A stretch of DNA of 64,000 nucleotides from Lactifluus volemus. Its lineage: Eukaryota; Basidiomycota; Agaricomycetes; Russulales; Russulaceae. Both the position numbers and the translations under genes were made by a program. The notes below the pieces were generated by a model. That model was not told the origin of the DNA. It did not search any database and saw only the letters and a list, made by a program, of their open reading frames with translations. The stretch spans positions 1 to 64,000 of the forward strand of contig WTXI01000069.1 in NCBI GenBank assembly GCA_022376515.1. Direction: 5' to 3'. Below, in pieces: positions 11,645 to 20,897 of this stretch. Numbering within the stretch: the stretch's first letter is position 1; each line of letters begins with the position of its first letter.

Positions 11645-14600
11645 TTAAAGATCGACTGTCCTCAGTCGACGCTCGTCGTCGTCTTCGTCGGAGCGATGGT
11701 CTTCTTCCTCGACGACATTGACGAGGTCGTCTCGATCGAGTACGCGGGTGACGGGGATAAAGGCGCGGGAGCGAGCGTGATACGGAACGAGACGAAAGGC
11801 GGCGTACCGGAGCTTGGAGACTGCTCCGTCGAGTTCGGCGAGGCGGTAAGAACCGGAGGAGGTCTTACGAACGACGACCATAGGTCCAAGGTAGCGGGGC
11901 TTGGTTTTGCGGCCTAAGTCGGTCTCGATGGCTGAGTTGCGAACGAGAACCAAGTCGCCCGAACGAAAGGAATGGTCGCGGATGGTATTTTGAAACTGAC
12001 GTTCGAACTGACGGACGGAGGCGTGCCGAGCCTTAAGGACGTTGTCCCGAATACTGGCTAAGTCGTCTTCACGTTTCTCTAGCTGGCGTGCGCGAATGGC
12101 GAGAAGGTCGGCCGTCGAGAGGGGCTTGACGAGGTCGGGAACGAGGAAAGTGGCGAGAGTAATATCGAAGGGAAGGAGGGGCTCGACGCCGTGTGCCATG
12201 TAAAAGGGGGAGTGGCCAGTCGACTTGCGAACGGTAGCGCGATCTGCCCAGAAAACGTGAGGTACCACAATCGGCCACCTAGAGACGTCGCTTTGGCAGG
12301 CTTTGACGAGGGATTCGCGGATGGTGCGATGTTGGCGTTCGACGATCCCGTTGGCGCGAGAGTTGTAAGCCGAAATGCGAATATGATTGATCCCGAACTT
12401 GGAAGAAAGCCAGTCTAGAGCGGCGACGTAAGCTGTGCCGTTATCAGTGACAATTTCTTCGACGGCTCCCCAACGGCACAAGATGTCTTCGAAGATAAAA
12501 GAGCCGATGGTGCGGCCAGTCTCAGTGCGTAGGGCACGCCACTCGGGCCAAGCAGAAAGGGAGCAGCGGGCCTGGACAATGTAGCGAAAGCCGGCGACAG
12601 AGGGCATAAGCATAGTGTCGATATAGACTTTGCGGAAGAGAGGGGCTGGCGTGTCGACGGTCGGCGGAACACGGACTTTGGTGGTTTGACGAATCTGACA
12701 CTCGTGGCAAGTGTCGATGTACCACTTGACATCTTGATCGACGGAGGGCCACCAGAAACGGTCTAAGAGGGTGCGGCGAGTGGAGTAAATGCCTTTATGG
12801 CCGAGGCGGTCGTGAGCGTCGCGAAGGATGGCCAGACGCTCCGAGGAAGGAATAAACATCTGCGGGCGTCCTTGGGTAAAGTTGCGCCAGAGGTGGCCGT
12901 CGATCAGGGAGAACTGCCTGACCTTTCGCAGGAATTTGGCGAGGGCGTCATTTGAGAGGTTAGAGGGGGGTTTGAGGGTGGAGAGGTAATCTTGTATCTG
13001 AGAGATGTCTTCATCTGCCTGATTGTTGCCAGGAAGAGTAGGCAAGCTGGTGTCGTCTAGGGTTCCAGCAGTAAGGATGAGGTTGGCGGGGGAAACGTTG
13101 CCAAGCTGAGGAGGAGACGCGTCAAGCAAGGATAGAGCCCAGATACCGAGAGAGAGAGTGGTGTCGATCCATTCTTCGGGATCGTCTTCCTCGGCGTCCT
13201 CTCCTTCGGCTGGCATCCGGCGAGAGAGTCCGTCGGGGCCGTGGTGCTTGTGTGCGGGGACATGAACGAGCTTGAAGTCAAAGAGGTGGATGGCGGCGAT
13301 CCATCGATTGATGGTGGCGTTAGGCTGACAATCGGGATTACTGAGCATACCTCGAATGAAAGCAGCGTCCATCTCGACTATGAGATTGCGGGCGCCGATG
13401 AGATAAAGACGGAGGGCGCGCAGAGCTCGGAAGAGGCCGTAGAGTTCGAGCTTGGCCTGAGAGTAGCGGGACTCGCGTTCGTTCCACGAAATGGAACCAA
13501 AACGCGCTGGGCGGCGTACCCCATCCGGGCACTTTTGAGAGAGAATCCATCCAACTCCGTGGATGGATGAATCGACTGCCAAATAGACGGGGCGGTCAGA
13601 GGTATAATCAATGGAAATAAGGGCGGGCGAGCCGATGATTGCGTCTTTGAGGGACTGCATCGCTTCGACGTGCTTGTTCTCCCAAGCAAAGGCTTCCCCT
13701 TTGCGAGTCAGGTCGACGAGGGGGCGGGCGATGGCGGAGTAGTTTTTGATCCATATGCGCATGAAGCCCGCAGTGCCAAGGAAGGCGCGGACGTCAGTGA
13801 CGGATCGACAAGGAGGCCAATCGCGGATTCGCGCGATCTTCGAATCATCCGGGATACGGCCGTCGAAGTTGCATTTGTGGCCCAGGATGATGACTTCTGG
13901 AACGGCTACGAAAAGCTTTTTAGCGGAAACAGTAGCGCCAGCACAATGAAACCGGTGGAGGATGCGGTGAACATCATTGAGATGTTCCCAAATGAACCTG
14001 CGGATGCCAGGGTTGTCGGGAATGGTCTCGTAGCCGCCGTCGGGGGTCTCGTATCGAGAGGCGGGCCCCTTGATACTGCAATCGTCCACGAACGGGCGAG
14101 CGACGTGCGGGATCTCGGGTTCGAGGATGAAGGTGACGTCATCGTGGAAAATTCCTACGGCGTTAGTCCAACCTTGTGGAAGGCAGGTGAGACGTACGGC
14201 GCCGATGGGGGATTGGATGGTGGTGAGGTCCCTTGAGGCGACGTCGAGGGATCGGTGGTCATAGCCTACGAACAGATCCAACATTGAGTAACAAGATCGA
14301 CCAGCCATCCCCTCGATGAGCTGATCGGCTAGAGGGGGAACGCTGGAGTTTCGGATAGTGACGGCGTTGAGGGGCTGAAGATCGTGGACGATGCGGAGGG
14401 CTCCACTCTTCTTCTTGACACAGAACCAACGAGAGCGGTACGAGGCGTCGGAGCGCTCGTAAACACCTGCCGCGAATTTCTCCTTAAACATCTGGATAAC
14501 GTCATCAAGGATACCAGAGGGAATCGGAATATTCTTGTGAGCCCAAGGAACATGCTCGATGACGGGGATCTTGACTGGAGTGAAGTACTCGTCGCGAAAG

Positions 14601-17600
14601 CGGCCCTTCTCAGCCTCAGTCCAAGCTAAGCCAAGCTCGTTAAGGAGTAGGATATGCTGGAGTAGCTTGACTTCTTCCGGCCAGAGGAAGTCGTAGCGAT
14701 TGAGTTGCAGGTCGTCTAAGCGTTCCTGAGTAAGTCGAGAGCCAGACGCAAAATCAGGTGGGCTAGTTGGAAGAAGAGGGAGAGAGAGGAGAGGGTCGAC
14801 AGGGATTCGGCGAACGGTGCGGAAGTCCTCAGGAAGTGACGCTGGTACCGGGCGGATCTTCTTGGCTACCTTCTTGTAGGCGAGAACTGGAGTTGGAGGG
14901 CTGGCAAAGCAGAGCAGAGAGATAGTGTCGAGAGTGGCAAGCAGGGGATGAACGTTGTCGACATAAGGCAAGGGGGGGTCGATTGATGCCATGAAAGCTC
15001 CAAGGTAGCCGACCTGAGAATGGCGGGGACGAGATGGAATAAGGATGGAGAGACCGGGATCAGCGGGGTCGGTCAAAGAGACGTTGACGCGACCGTCAGA
15101 AAGCTCTTCAAGGCGACAAAGGAGGAGGTGGTGGAAGGGGCGTCCTAAGAGGAGGCGAAAGGGAGCCTTCTTGACGACGTGAGCGTGGACTTCGCACGAG
15201 ATGGACCCGATAGAGATGGGAAGATTCTCAGCACAGCCTAAAGTCCAACTGACGGTGCCGCTAGCAGCCTCCATTTGCAGTCGACGGGCTTTGTTGATGG
15301 TCGCCTTAGCTTCCTGCGCTAGATCCTCTCTGATAATCACGATTTGAGAGCCGGTGTCCAGGAGTCCGGCCTCGAGAATGAAACCGTTGACTAGGACGTC
15401 TACCTCCCGAAGGGGGAGCGAGAACTCGGCGAAGCGTTGTCTGAGAGGTGCTAGCGGCTCGGTCACGACAGGAGAAGCGGTGGAAGGTGCCTCCTCGAGT
15501 GCATGTGCCTCGACTCGGCGGTTCCTGAGTTTGTCAGCCAGCTCTTTGCGAATGGGAGGGCTGGCTGCTAGAATGTGAGCAGGCGTGGTCAAAGAGAGCT
15601 TACCCTCCATCAGCCAGCCCAAGAGCTGACTTGTGAGATTCTGGTCCTCGGCGTGGGACTGATATTTGTACTGCGGAGTAGGGCGGCTCAACCCAGACGC
15701 AGTGGTGGGGGGTAGCGCTGGTGGTTTCGACGCCGTGGGAGGCGCGGACGCGATGACCGCGTTTTGAGGCGATGTGGCGATCGGGAGCATCGGGGGCGCG
15801 GGAGCGGCGTCCAAGTCTTGGGATGTCGGTGCGGGGGCGCTATCGGTAGATAGCTCGCGAGACTTGGCTATTTTGGCGTCTCGCCGACGCTTTTGCGTGG
15901 CGTAGACCTCGAAGATGTCTAGCGCCTGGTCATCATCGACCTCCGAGTCGTCAGCGTCGTCCGGAGGCAGTTCCGAAACCTCTACGCTATGGGTCTCGGC
16001 CGCGTCCTCTATGAAGGCGGTGGTCGGAATAACTTGCAAGCTAAGAGCCGCATGGGGAGGTGAGTTCGCGGAAGAAACTGGAAGAGCCGCCTGTGCAGCG
16101 AGCGGGGGTGCTTGTGCAGCTAGCCAAATGTCGATAGCTGCTTTAATACCCTTGCCATTGCCACTAGGAGCCGGTTGGCCATTTGGCAAACAAATACGGT
16201 TCCCGCTGACGGTAGCGCGCCCGGTGCGGCAATATTCGAACGCGACGTGACAGTCGCGGACGCGATGTCCGACCTGCGTACAGAACGCGCAATTGTTGGG
16301 ACGGGGCTGGGACGAAACTTGGGCTTGAGCTTGAGGAACGCCGCGAAAGAAGTCGGCGAGGGGTGTGACGTTGGTCGCGGTGGGACCTGGCGAGAGGGTT
16401 TGAGGGGCTGCCGAGTAGGTTTGGGGAGCTGCCTGAGCAGCTGACGGGTAAACTGGGACGGAATGTGGATAAGTTGGAGCAACCACTGGCTGATAAGCAG
16501 GTGAAGTAGTTAGCGCAAAAGTTTGTGTAGTTGATGGGTAAATTTGAGGTGAGCTTGGGTTCGGCGGCGTCGATGGCGGAATCGCGGAAGCGGACTCGGT
16601 CCTAGCGAGGGCGTCAACCAAAGTCGGGAGAATTCTGCGACACTCAGCGTAAAGTGTAGTGTTCTTCTGGAATTGTCCGCGAGTCGATAGGGTTTTGATC
16701 TTTTCTACCAATTCGTCGAGCTCGTCGACGTCCGGGTCAGGTTCCTTGAATCGGACGTTCTTGGTTTCGACGCGAGAGGGGGAACGTGGAGGGGGCGAAG
16801 GGTCGAACGCCTTGGGGTCCTCCCGGTAGCGATAGTCGTGATCCGGCTCTAAGGAGTCGGGATCGTCCCAGGGACTTGAGACGCGTTCGCGGGCGCGCTT
16901 GCCTTCTTCTTCCCAAAGGGGGAAAGGTGGCTGCTGAGGGCCGGCGAACGCACGTCGGGCAGCGCTGAGAACCGCGGTCATGGGAAAAGGATCGCATGAA
17001 TTGATCTGGGGGTGAGAAGAAAGGATCCTTGGCTGCAATAGTTGTCTGTCATCGGGGTGGAAGCCATAAAAAAAGGCCTTGTCCCGGTCGTCGATCGTGA
17101 GGCGGTGACCGTCGAGTAGAGCGGCAGCTAAACGAGAGAAGTGCTGGAAGTATACCAGAACATCATCTTCGTTCCGAATCCGGGTCCGAGAGCATTTGCT
17201 GGCGTAGTCGAAGAGGCGTTGTTTCGTGTAACGTTCTCCGGGACCGCGCTTGGGGTGGGCTCGTTGAAGGGATTGGCAGAACCTACCCCAATCTAAGGCG
17301 GCGTAGCCAGCCAGACCTTTCCAATAGTCTTTAAGGTCTGGGGAAGCATACCTAGTGATAGTTTCCACTTTCTGAGCCTCTGTGAGCTGATAGAAGTCGG
17401 CGAGCTCTTCATATTCCAGCAGAAAGTCGTCCAAGGATTCGGACCTACTTCCGGTGAAGGAAGGGGCCTTCTTCGAACGTGGGCCTGGCATGGCGGCTGG
17501 TCCGGTCGGGTGGTGCGCCATGGTGCGTCGGGAACGAGTAGAAGGAACGTGGGGCGGTATCGGGAGTGGACGAGCTTGAGAAGGGGGAACGGCAGTGGGT

Positions 17601-18469
17601 CCAGGAACGACAGGGACAAGAGCAGACGCCTGAGCGGAAGTGACAGGGGTGGGCGCAAAGATGGGCGCGTGCGTGGGAGAAACAGGTGTCCGATCGGGAG
17701 ATGGTGGCGCTGATGGGATGTCACGAGGCCCAAGCACGGGTGAGCGGGAGGGAGTTCGCAGCCGAGTGTGCTGCAGCTCAGGAGAGGGAGACCTAACAGG
17801 AGAACGGTGACGGAAACGCGAGACGACCGGAGTGGCGGCGGGATCAAGGTCTGGAGAGAAACGAGTGGTAGCGGGGGGGGAATCGGCACGAGGTGAGTGT
17901 TCGGAGGAGGGGAAGCGAGTAGCGAACAAGGAAGTCGTTGGATCTGAGATAGAAGCGAGTCTTGAAGCCAAAGCTGAAGATGATCGCGTTGAGGCTGTAA
18001 TCTGAGCCCTAGCTTCGGCGTAGTCTTCGTCCGAAGCTTCGATCAAGGTTGCGACTGCAGCAATGGCAGAGAGGGAGGTCGAGTTAGGTGGTGTGGCTAG
18101 GGCGGTTTGAAGAGCCGAGACCGCCGATTTCAAGGATGCTTGACGATCCGGAGACGGAGAGGAGAACGAGCCAGGAATAGTGCGTGTGGCGGCAGCTGAA
18201 GTAGGAAAGACAAACTCAACAGAGACTGGGTCTTCGGGAGATGGGTTGATGAGGTCGTCAAGCTGGAGAGATGGAGCAGGAGACGGGTTTCGAGAGGGGG
18301 GCTGAGAAGCTTCAGAGGCGGAGGAGGCTTCAGCAGCTGCAGCCCGAGAGAGTGCTCTAGTGGCAGAGCGCGTTTGACGAGACGAGGAGGCGACGTTGAC
18401 AGAGGCAGGGGGCTTCTTGGCGGTTCTTCCGGTGTGGTCCTTGGAACAAGGAGCAGGCCGCTTGCTCAT
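11645..18469 (-). CDS. Gag-Pol polyprotein of the gypsy element, single frame
   Basis: The element's structural and enzymatic polyprotein, 2,274 residues from the ATG at 18469 (MSKRPAPC); eight upstream codons back to 18493 are open but begin with TTG. A Ser/Pro/Ala-rich N-terminus is followed by a capsid-like segment (about 330-520) and a CCHC zinc knuckle (CAFCTQVGHRVRDC, about 725). Then come an aspartic protease (LDTGSQ, about 1037), reverse transcriptase with active site FVDD (about 1460), RNase H (VYLAVDSSIHG, about 1630) and an HHCC integrase zinc finger (about 1890-1930). The integrase catalytic core has D, TDNGT and VERQH (about 1950-2045), followed by a GPY/F-like module (RYLGPMVVV, about 2193). 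The C-terminus is acidic, with no recognisable chromodomain. There is no stop or frameshift between gag and pol, so the Gag:Pol ratio must be set some other way. Confidence 0.95.
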   Translation of the reverse strand: MSKRPAPCSKDHTGRTAKKPPASVNVASSSRQTRSATRALSRAAAAEASSASEASQPPSRNPSPAPSLQLDDLINPSPEDPVSVEFVFPTSAAATRTIPGSFSSPSPDRQASLKSAVSALQTALATPPNSTSLSAIAAVATLIEASDEDYAEARAQITASTRSSSALASRLASISDPTTSLFATRFPSSEHSPRADSPPATTRFSPDLDPAATPVVSRFRHRSPVRSPSPELQHTRLRTPSRSPVLGPRDIPSAPPSPDRTPVSPTHAPIFAPTPVTSAQASALVPVVPGPTAVPPSQARPLPIPPHVPSTRSRRTMAHHPTGPAAMPGPRSKKAPSFTGSRSESLDDFLLEYEELADFYQLTEAQKVETITRYASPDLKDYWKGLAGYAALDWGRFCQSLQRAHPKRGPGERYTKQRLFDYASKCSRTRIRNEDDVLVYFQHFSRLAAALLDGHRLTIDDRDKAFFYGFHPDDRQLLQPRILSSHPQINSCDPFPMTAVLSAARRAFAGPQQPPFPLWEEEGKRARERVSSPWDDPDSLEPDHDYRYREDPKAFDPSPPPRSPSRVETKNVRFKEPDPDVDELDELVEKIKTLSTRGQFQKNTTLYAECRRILPTLVDALARTESASAIPPSTPPNPSSPQIYPSTTQTFALTTSPAYQPVVAPTYPHSVPVYPSAAQAAPQTYSAAPQTLSPGPTATNVTPLADFFRGVPQAQAQVSSQPRPNNCAFCTQVGHRVRDCHVAFEYCRTGRATVSGNRICLPNGQPAPSGNGKGIKAAIDIWLAAQAPPLAAQAALPVSSANSPPHAALSLQVIPTTAFIEDAAETHSVEVSELPPDDADDSEVDDDQALDIFEVYATQKRRRDAKIAKSRELSTDSAPAPTSQDLDAAPAPPMLPIATSPQNAVIASAPPTASKPPALPPTTASGLSRPTPQYKYQSHAEDQNLTSQLLGWLMEGKLSLTTPAHILAASPPIRKELADKLRNRRVEAHALEEAPSTASPVVTEPLAPLRQRFAEFSLPLREVDVLVNGFILEAGLLDTGSQIVIIREDLAQEAKATINKARRLQMEAASGTVSWTLGCAENLPISIGSISCEVHAHVVKKAPFRLLLGRPFHHLLLCRLEELSDGRVNVSLTDPADPGLSILIPSRPRHSQVGYLGAFMASIDPPLPYVDNVHPLLATLDTISLLCFASPPTPVLAYKKVAKKIRPVPASLPEDFRTVRRIPVDPLLSLPLLPTSPPDFASGSRLTQERLDDLQLNRYDFLWPEEVKLLQHILLLNELGLAWTEAEKGRFRDEYFTPVKIPVIEHVPWAHKNIPIPSGILDDVIQMFKEKFAAGVYERSDASYRSRWFCVKKKSGALRIVHDLQPLNAVTIRNSSVPPLADQLIEGMAGRSCYSMLDLFVGYDHRSLDVASRDLTTIQSPIGAVRLTCLPQGWTNAVGIFHDDVTFILEPEIPHVARPFVDDCSIKGPASRYETPDGGYETIPDNPGIRRFIWEHLNDVHRILHRFHCAGATVSAKKLFVAVPEVIILGHKCNFDGRIPDDSKIARIRDWPPCRSVTDVRAFLGTAGFMRIWIKNYSAIARPLVDLTRKGEAFAWENKHVEAMQSLKDAIIGSPALISIDYTSDRPVYLAVDSSIHGVGWILSQKCPDGVRRPARFGSISWNERESRYSQAKLELYGLFRALRALRLYLIGARNLIVEMDAAFIRGMLSNPDCQPNATINRWIAAIHLFDFKLVHVPAHKHHGPDGLSRRMPAEGEDAEEDDPEEWIDTTLSLGIWALSLLDASPPQLGNVSPANLILTAGTLDDTSLPTLPGNNQADEDISQIQDYLSTLKPPSNLSNDALAKFLRKVRQFSLIDGHLWRNFTQGRPQMFIPSSERLAILRDAHDRLGHKGIYSTRRTLLDRFWWPSVDQDVKWYIDTCHECQIRQTTKVRVPPTVDTPAPLFRKVYIDTMLMPSVAGFRYIVQARCSLSAWPEWRALRTETGRTIGSFIFEDILCRWGAVEEIVTDNGTAYVAALDWLSSKFGINHIRISAYNSRANGIVERQHRTIRESLVKACQSDVSRWPIVVPHVFWADRATVRKSTGHSPFYMAHGVEPLLPFDITLATFLVPDLVKPLSTADLLAIRARQLEKREDDLASIRDNVLKARHASVRQFERQFQNTIRDHSFRSGDLVLVRNSAIETDLGRKTKPRYLGPMVVVRKTSSGSYRLAELDGAVSKLRYAAFRLVPYHARSRAFIPVTRVLDRDDLVNVVEEEDHRSDEDDDERRLRTVDL

Positions 18470-18512
18470 AGAGAGGGCTGTCGAGGGCGACAACCAAGGA
18501 ACAAAGAGAAAA

Positions 18513-18529
18513 GATCACTGGGGCAGCCA
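18513..18529 (-). other. Candidate tRNA primer-binding site
   Basis: On the minus strand, three bases after the 5' LTR, the sequence TGGCTGCCCCAGTGATC begins with the TGG that pairs with a tRNA CCA end. I cannot assign the tRNA from memory. Confidence 0.5.
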
Positions 18530-18532
18530 ATT

Positions 18533-19552
18533 TGAAAGCGGGGAACTCTCCCTGCTTGTGAGTTCAAATAGAGTTGAGAAAAGGGATCAGAGGGGCAAAA
18601 AGGGAGAAAGGGGAAGAGCGGCGGCAAGTGGAAGACAAAACGCGTAGAAGTCCCAAGTGAGGGGGATCTAAGCGAGATAGAGCGATAAGAGGAGGATAGA
18701 CGAGAACTTGAAGGTAAAAGAGACTTGAGAGATTTTGAAGGAAACTTAGAGACAAGCTGTTTTCGAGAACAAGGGTGAGCGGCGTATTTTCGCTGGCTCG
18801 TTTGTACATTCCGAGGCTGTATTTAAGTACATTCGAGCCGTGTAATCTAAAAGGGGGGTAAACGCGTCGAAGTCGGAAGCATAGGTAAGTATCGAGGCTA
18901 TCGGTGCGAAGACAAAGGCCATGAAAGTAAGAAAAATATATCGGAACTGAGATGAGTATGAAAGGGAGGAGACACGAAGCTGGAGCGAAACGGGGGACAA
19001 GGAAGAAGGGGGACGGATTCATGAAAGGAAAAAGGGGACTAAAAATAATCTTCGAAGTCGCGTGCACCCTCAGAATGCTTCACGGGATGCTCGCGGTCTC
19101 TTCGAGAGATCGTTAGGCCGTCAGCCTAGAACGTGGGCGCGGCGCGAGACACAGCACGCAGCCCGAGACGAAAGGGAGAAAGATAAGCACAAAAAGGGGA
19201 AAGATGCCATACTGAGCGAACAATGGAAAACGCGAGGCACACTAGCACGAAACGGGAGTCACGAGTCACGAGAGAGAACTCAGAACATGAAAGAAACAAA
19301 GGAGAAAAGCAGAGAAAACGTCGTGCAACGCGAGGCCGCAGAGGACGGGAGTATGGCCGAGGCGTAGTCGCATCGTGGCCGAGGGCGATCGTGGCCCAAT
19401 TCGAGATCGAAACCGGGCGAGAACGAAATCTAAGCAGTCCGGAGAATTCGGCAGACAGTAGCACAGGTCGAGACGAAGAGGAAGCGGAACTTGTGCGTAC
19501 TAAGTTGCACAAAAAAGAGGTTTTCGGGGCCAGCCGCTAAGCTGACCCTACA
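18533..19552 (-). repeat. 5' LTR of the gypsy element
   Basis: The second 1,020-bp LTR copy. It holds the element's promoter in minus orientation; a weak TTAAATA-like box lies near 18823. It appears identical to the left LTR, so little or no divergence has built up since insertion. Confidence 0.93.
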
Positions 19553-19556
19553 GTAG
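19553..19556. repeat. Target-site duplication, right copy (GTAG)
   Basis: Partner of 10607-10610. Within the F-box coding strand it reads CTAC, part of a Thr-Leu-Pro coding stretch. Confidence 0.75.
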
Positions 19557-20023
19557 TGTGGTTAATTTTTCCAATAGTAGAGTTGTCACATTTAGCTGTA
19601 TTTCGCATATTCGATCCGAATTCTGGAGCGCAGCCATTATGTCGTCTTCATCCCCGGTCTTGTGTTTTTGGGAGTAGGATTCCCAGATGTCCAAACGATA
19701 TCGCATGACAATAGGCAATGGTGGCCAACAGTTTAAATTATTCTTCACAGGGGTCCCATAGGTGCAGAAGAGCTGCAGGTTAAGGGAGCGGGGTGAATCG
19801 AAGATAATATGTCGCCATCTCCGACACACGTGCGCAAGCCTATGCCATTCCCACGGCTGTCGCTCTAAGAGAAAACGGACTGGTGGAAGGGAAATGAGTC
19901 GGTCGAAAATGAATATTTCCCAGAGAACCTCATTGGGGAGCCTTTCAATTTCAGCATACTGAGAGATACTCCTTACTACGCCCAGGTCAATCAACGCTCC
20001 ACTTATGGCACGTGGGACATACC
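19553..20023 (-). pseudogene. F-box protein gene, 5' half (split by retrotransposon)
   Basis: Carries the F-box itself (IERLPNEVLWEIFIFDRL, then WHRLAHVCRRWRHIIFDSP), the SKP1-binding motif of SCF ligase adaptors. The frame runs into the LTR at 19552 and continues, after removal of the element, at 10610. Upstream, a GTATGT donor at 20022 and a CGTAG acceptor at 19976 define a 47-nt intron. It joins the F-box exon in frame to an open stretch (GAVLLHGNLDERHQE) ending at 20023. No in-frame ATG is found in that upstream stretch, so the true first exon (probably between 20024 and 20150) is unresolved. The TTG at 19994 is not a credible start. An older defect in the 5' end cannot be excluded. Confidence 0.8.
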
Positions 20024-20897
20024 TTCCTGGTGTCGTTCATCTAAATTTCCATGAAGAAGGACAGCACCAGATTTGGCCTTCTCTCCTTCAGCTTCGAATA
20101 GGCCATCTGCCGATATCGGAAAGCTCAGGCTATGACAAGTTAAAGTGGGGTTAGTATTGCAGGAATCATGTCGATAGAGAGAGGCGGGACGAACGGAGCG
20201 GCGATGTTATCCCAATCGTAAAGCCTATTCCGAGAATTGATAAGTTACCTTTGGCTCAACTGGAGAGGGTGATAGACGTACTGAGGAGAGGTCATGATCG
20301 GAGTCGACAATGATATTAACGATATCTGGCGCAGGGATGGATGTACACTTTCTAGGGCCGGGCCTAATAATTCGGGACTTATTTAGCTGTCCAGCGCGCC
20401 TACTCCGCTTGGTCCTCCTTTTTTTATGTAAAAAGCGATGTATTATATGCGCTGAAGCGGGCCTTGCGGCCCGGAATCCGGGGGCGGAGAAAAACACTTT
20501 TACGCGTCTGCGATTGCCGTAGGAACCCTCAGCTATTACTGCGTGGGCGTGCGGAGGTGAGGACAATCGTCAGATACTAGTAGTACCGACTACTTCATGC
20601 CAGGCTCGAAAGGGTGGCGACCTGCCTGAGGAAACCAGCTCTTCGGAGCCCAATTCACGCAATTGGGGGAATTTGCGACTCTACCAATCGGTTAGAATCG
20701 CTCTTGAGCTTAGTTCTCGTGAGTGCAAAAAAGAACTACATTATCAATATTATACGAAGATGAAAATGAAAATGAAAACGAAGGATTGTCCGGTTAGATG
20801 TACTACAACAACAAAAGTAGGGTATCAAAAGTTCCCCAAGCGCAAACTACTTGGTAGACAAGGTGTCCATAGGCCGTAAGGTGTTTGGTTTTAGATT

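Larger units (their letters stand above)
10611..19552 (-). mobile_element. Complete Ty3/gypsy-type LTR retrotransposon
   Basis: An 8,942-bp element in minus orientation. It has two 1,020-bp LTRs bounded by TG and CA, a primer-binding-site candidate inside the right (5') LTR, one long gag-pol frame, and a polypurine tract before the left (3') LTR. The domain order protease, reverse transcriptase, RNase H, integrase identifies the Ty3/gypsy superfamily (Metaviridae). It is flanked by a 4-bp GTAG duplication and sits inside an F-box coding exon. Its base composition is clearly richer in G+C than the flanks. I saw no difference between the LTRs and no frame break, so it is young and possibly autonomous. 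No envelope gene is present. Confidence 0.95.

Noticed and set aside
13670..14236. 188-codon plus-strand frame opposite the reverse transcriptase
   Set aside because: Antisense shadow of the GC-rich gag-pol frame; no independent start context or motif.
18470..18493. Gag start at 18493
   Set aside because: The codon at 18491-18493 is TTG. The first ATG in frame is at 18469.
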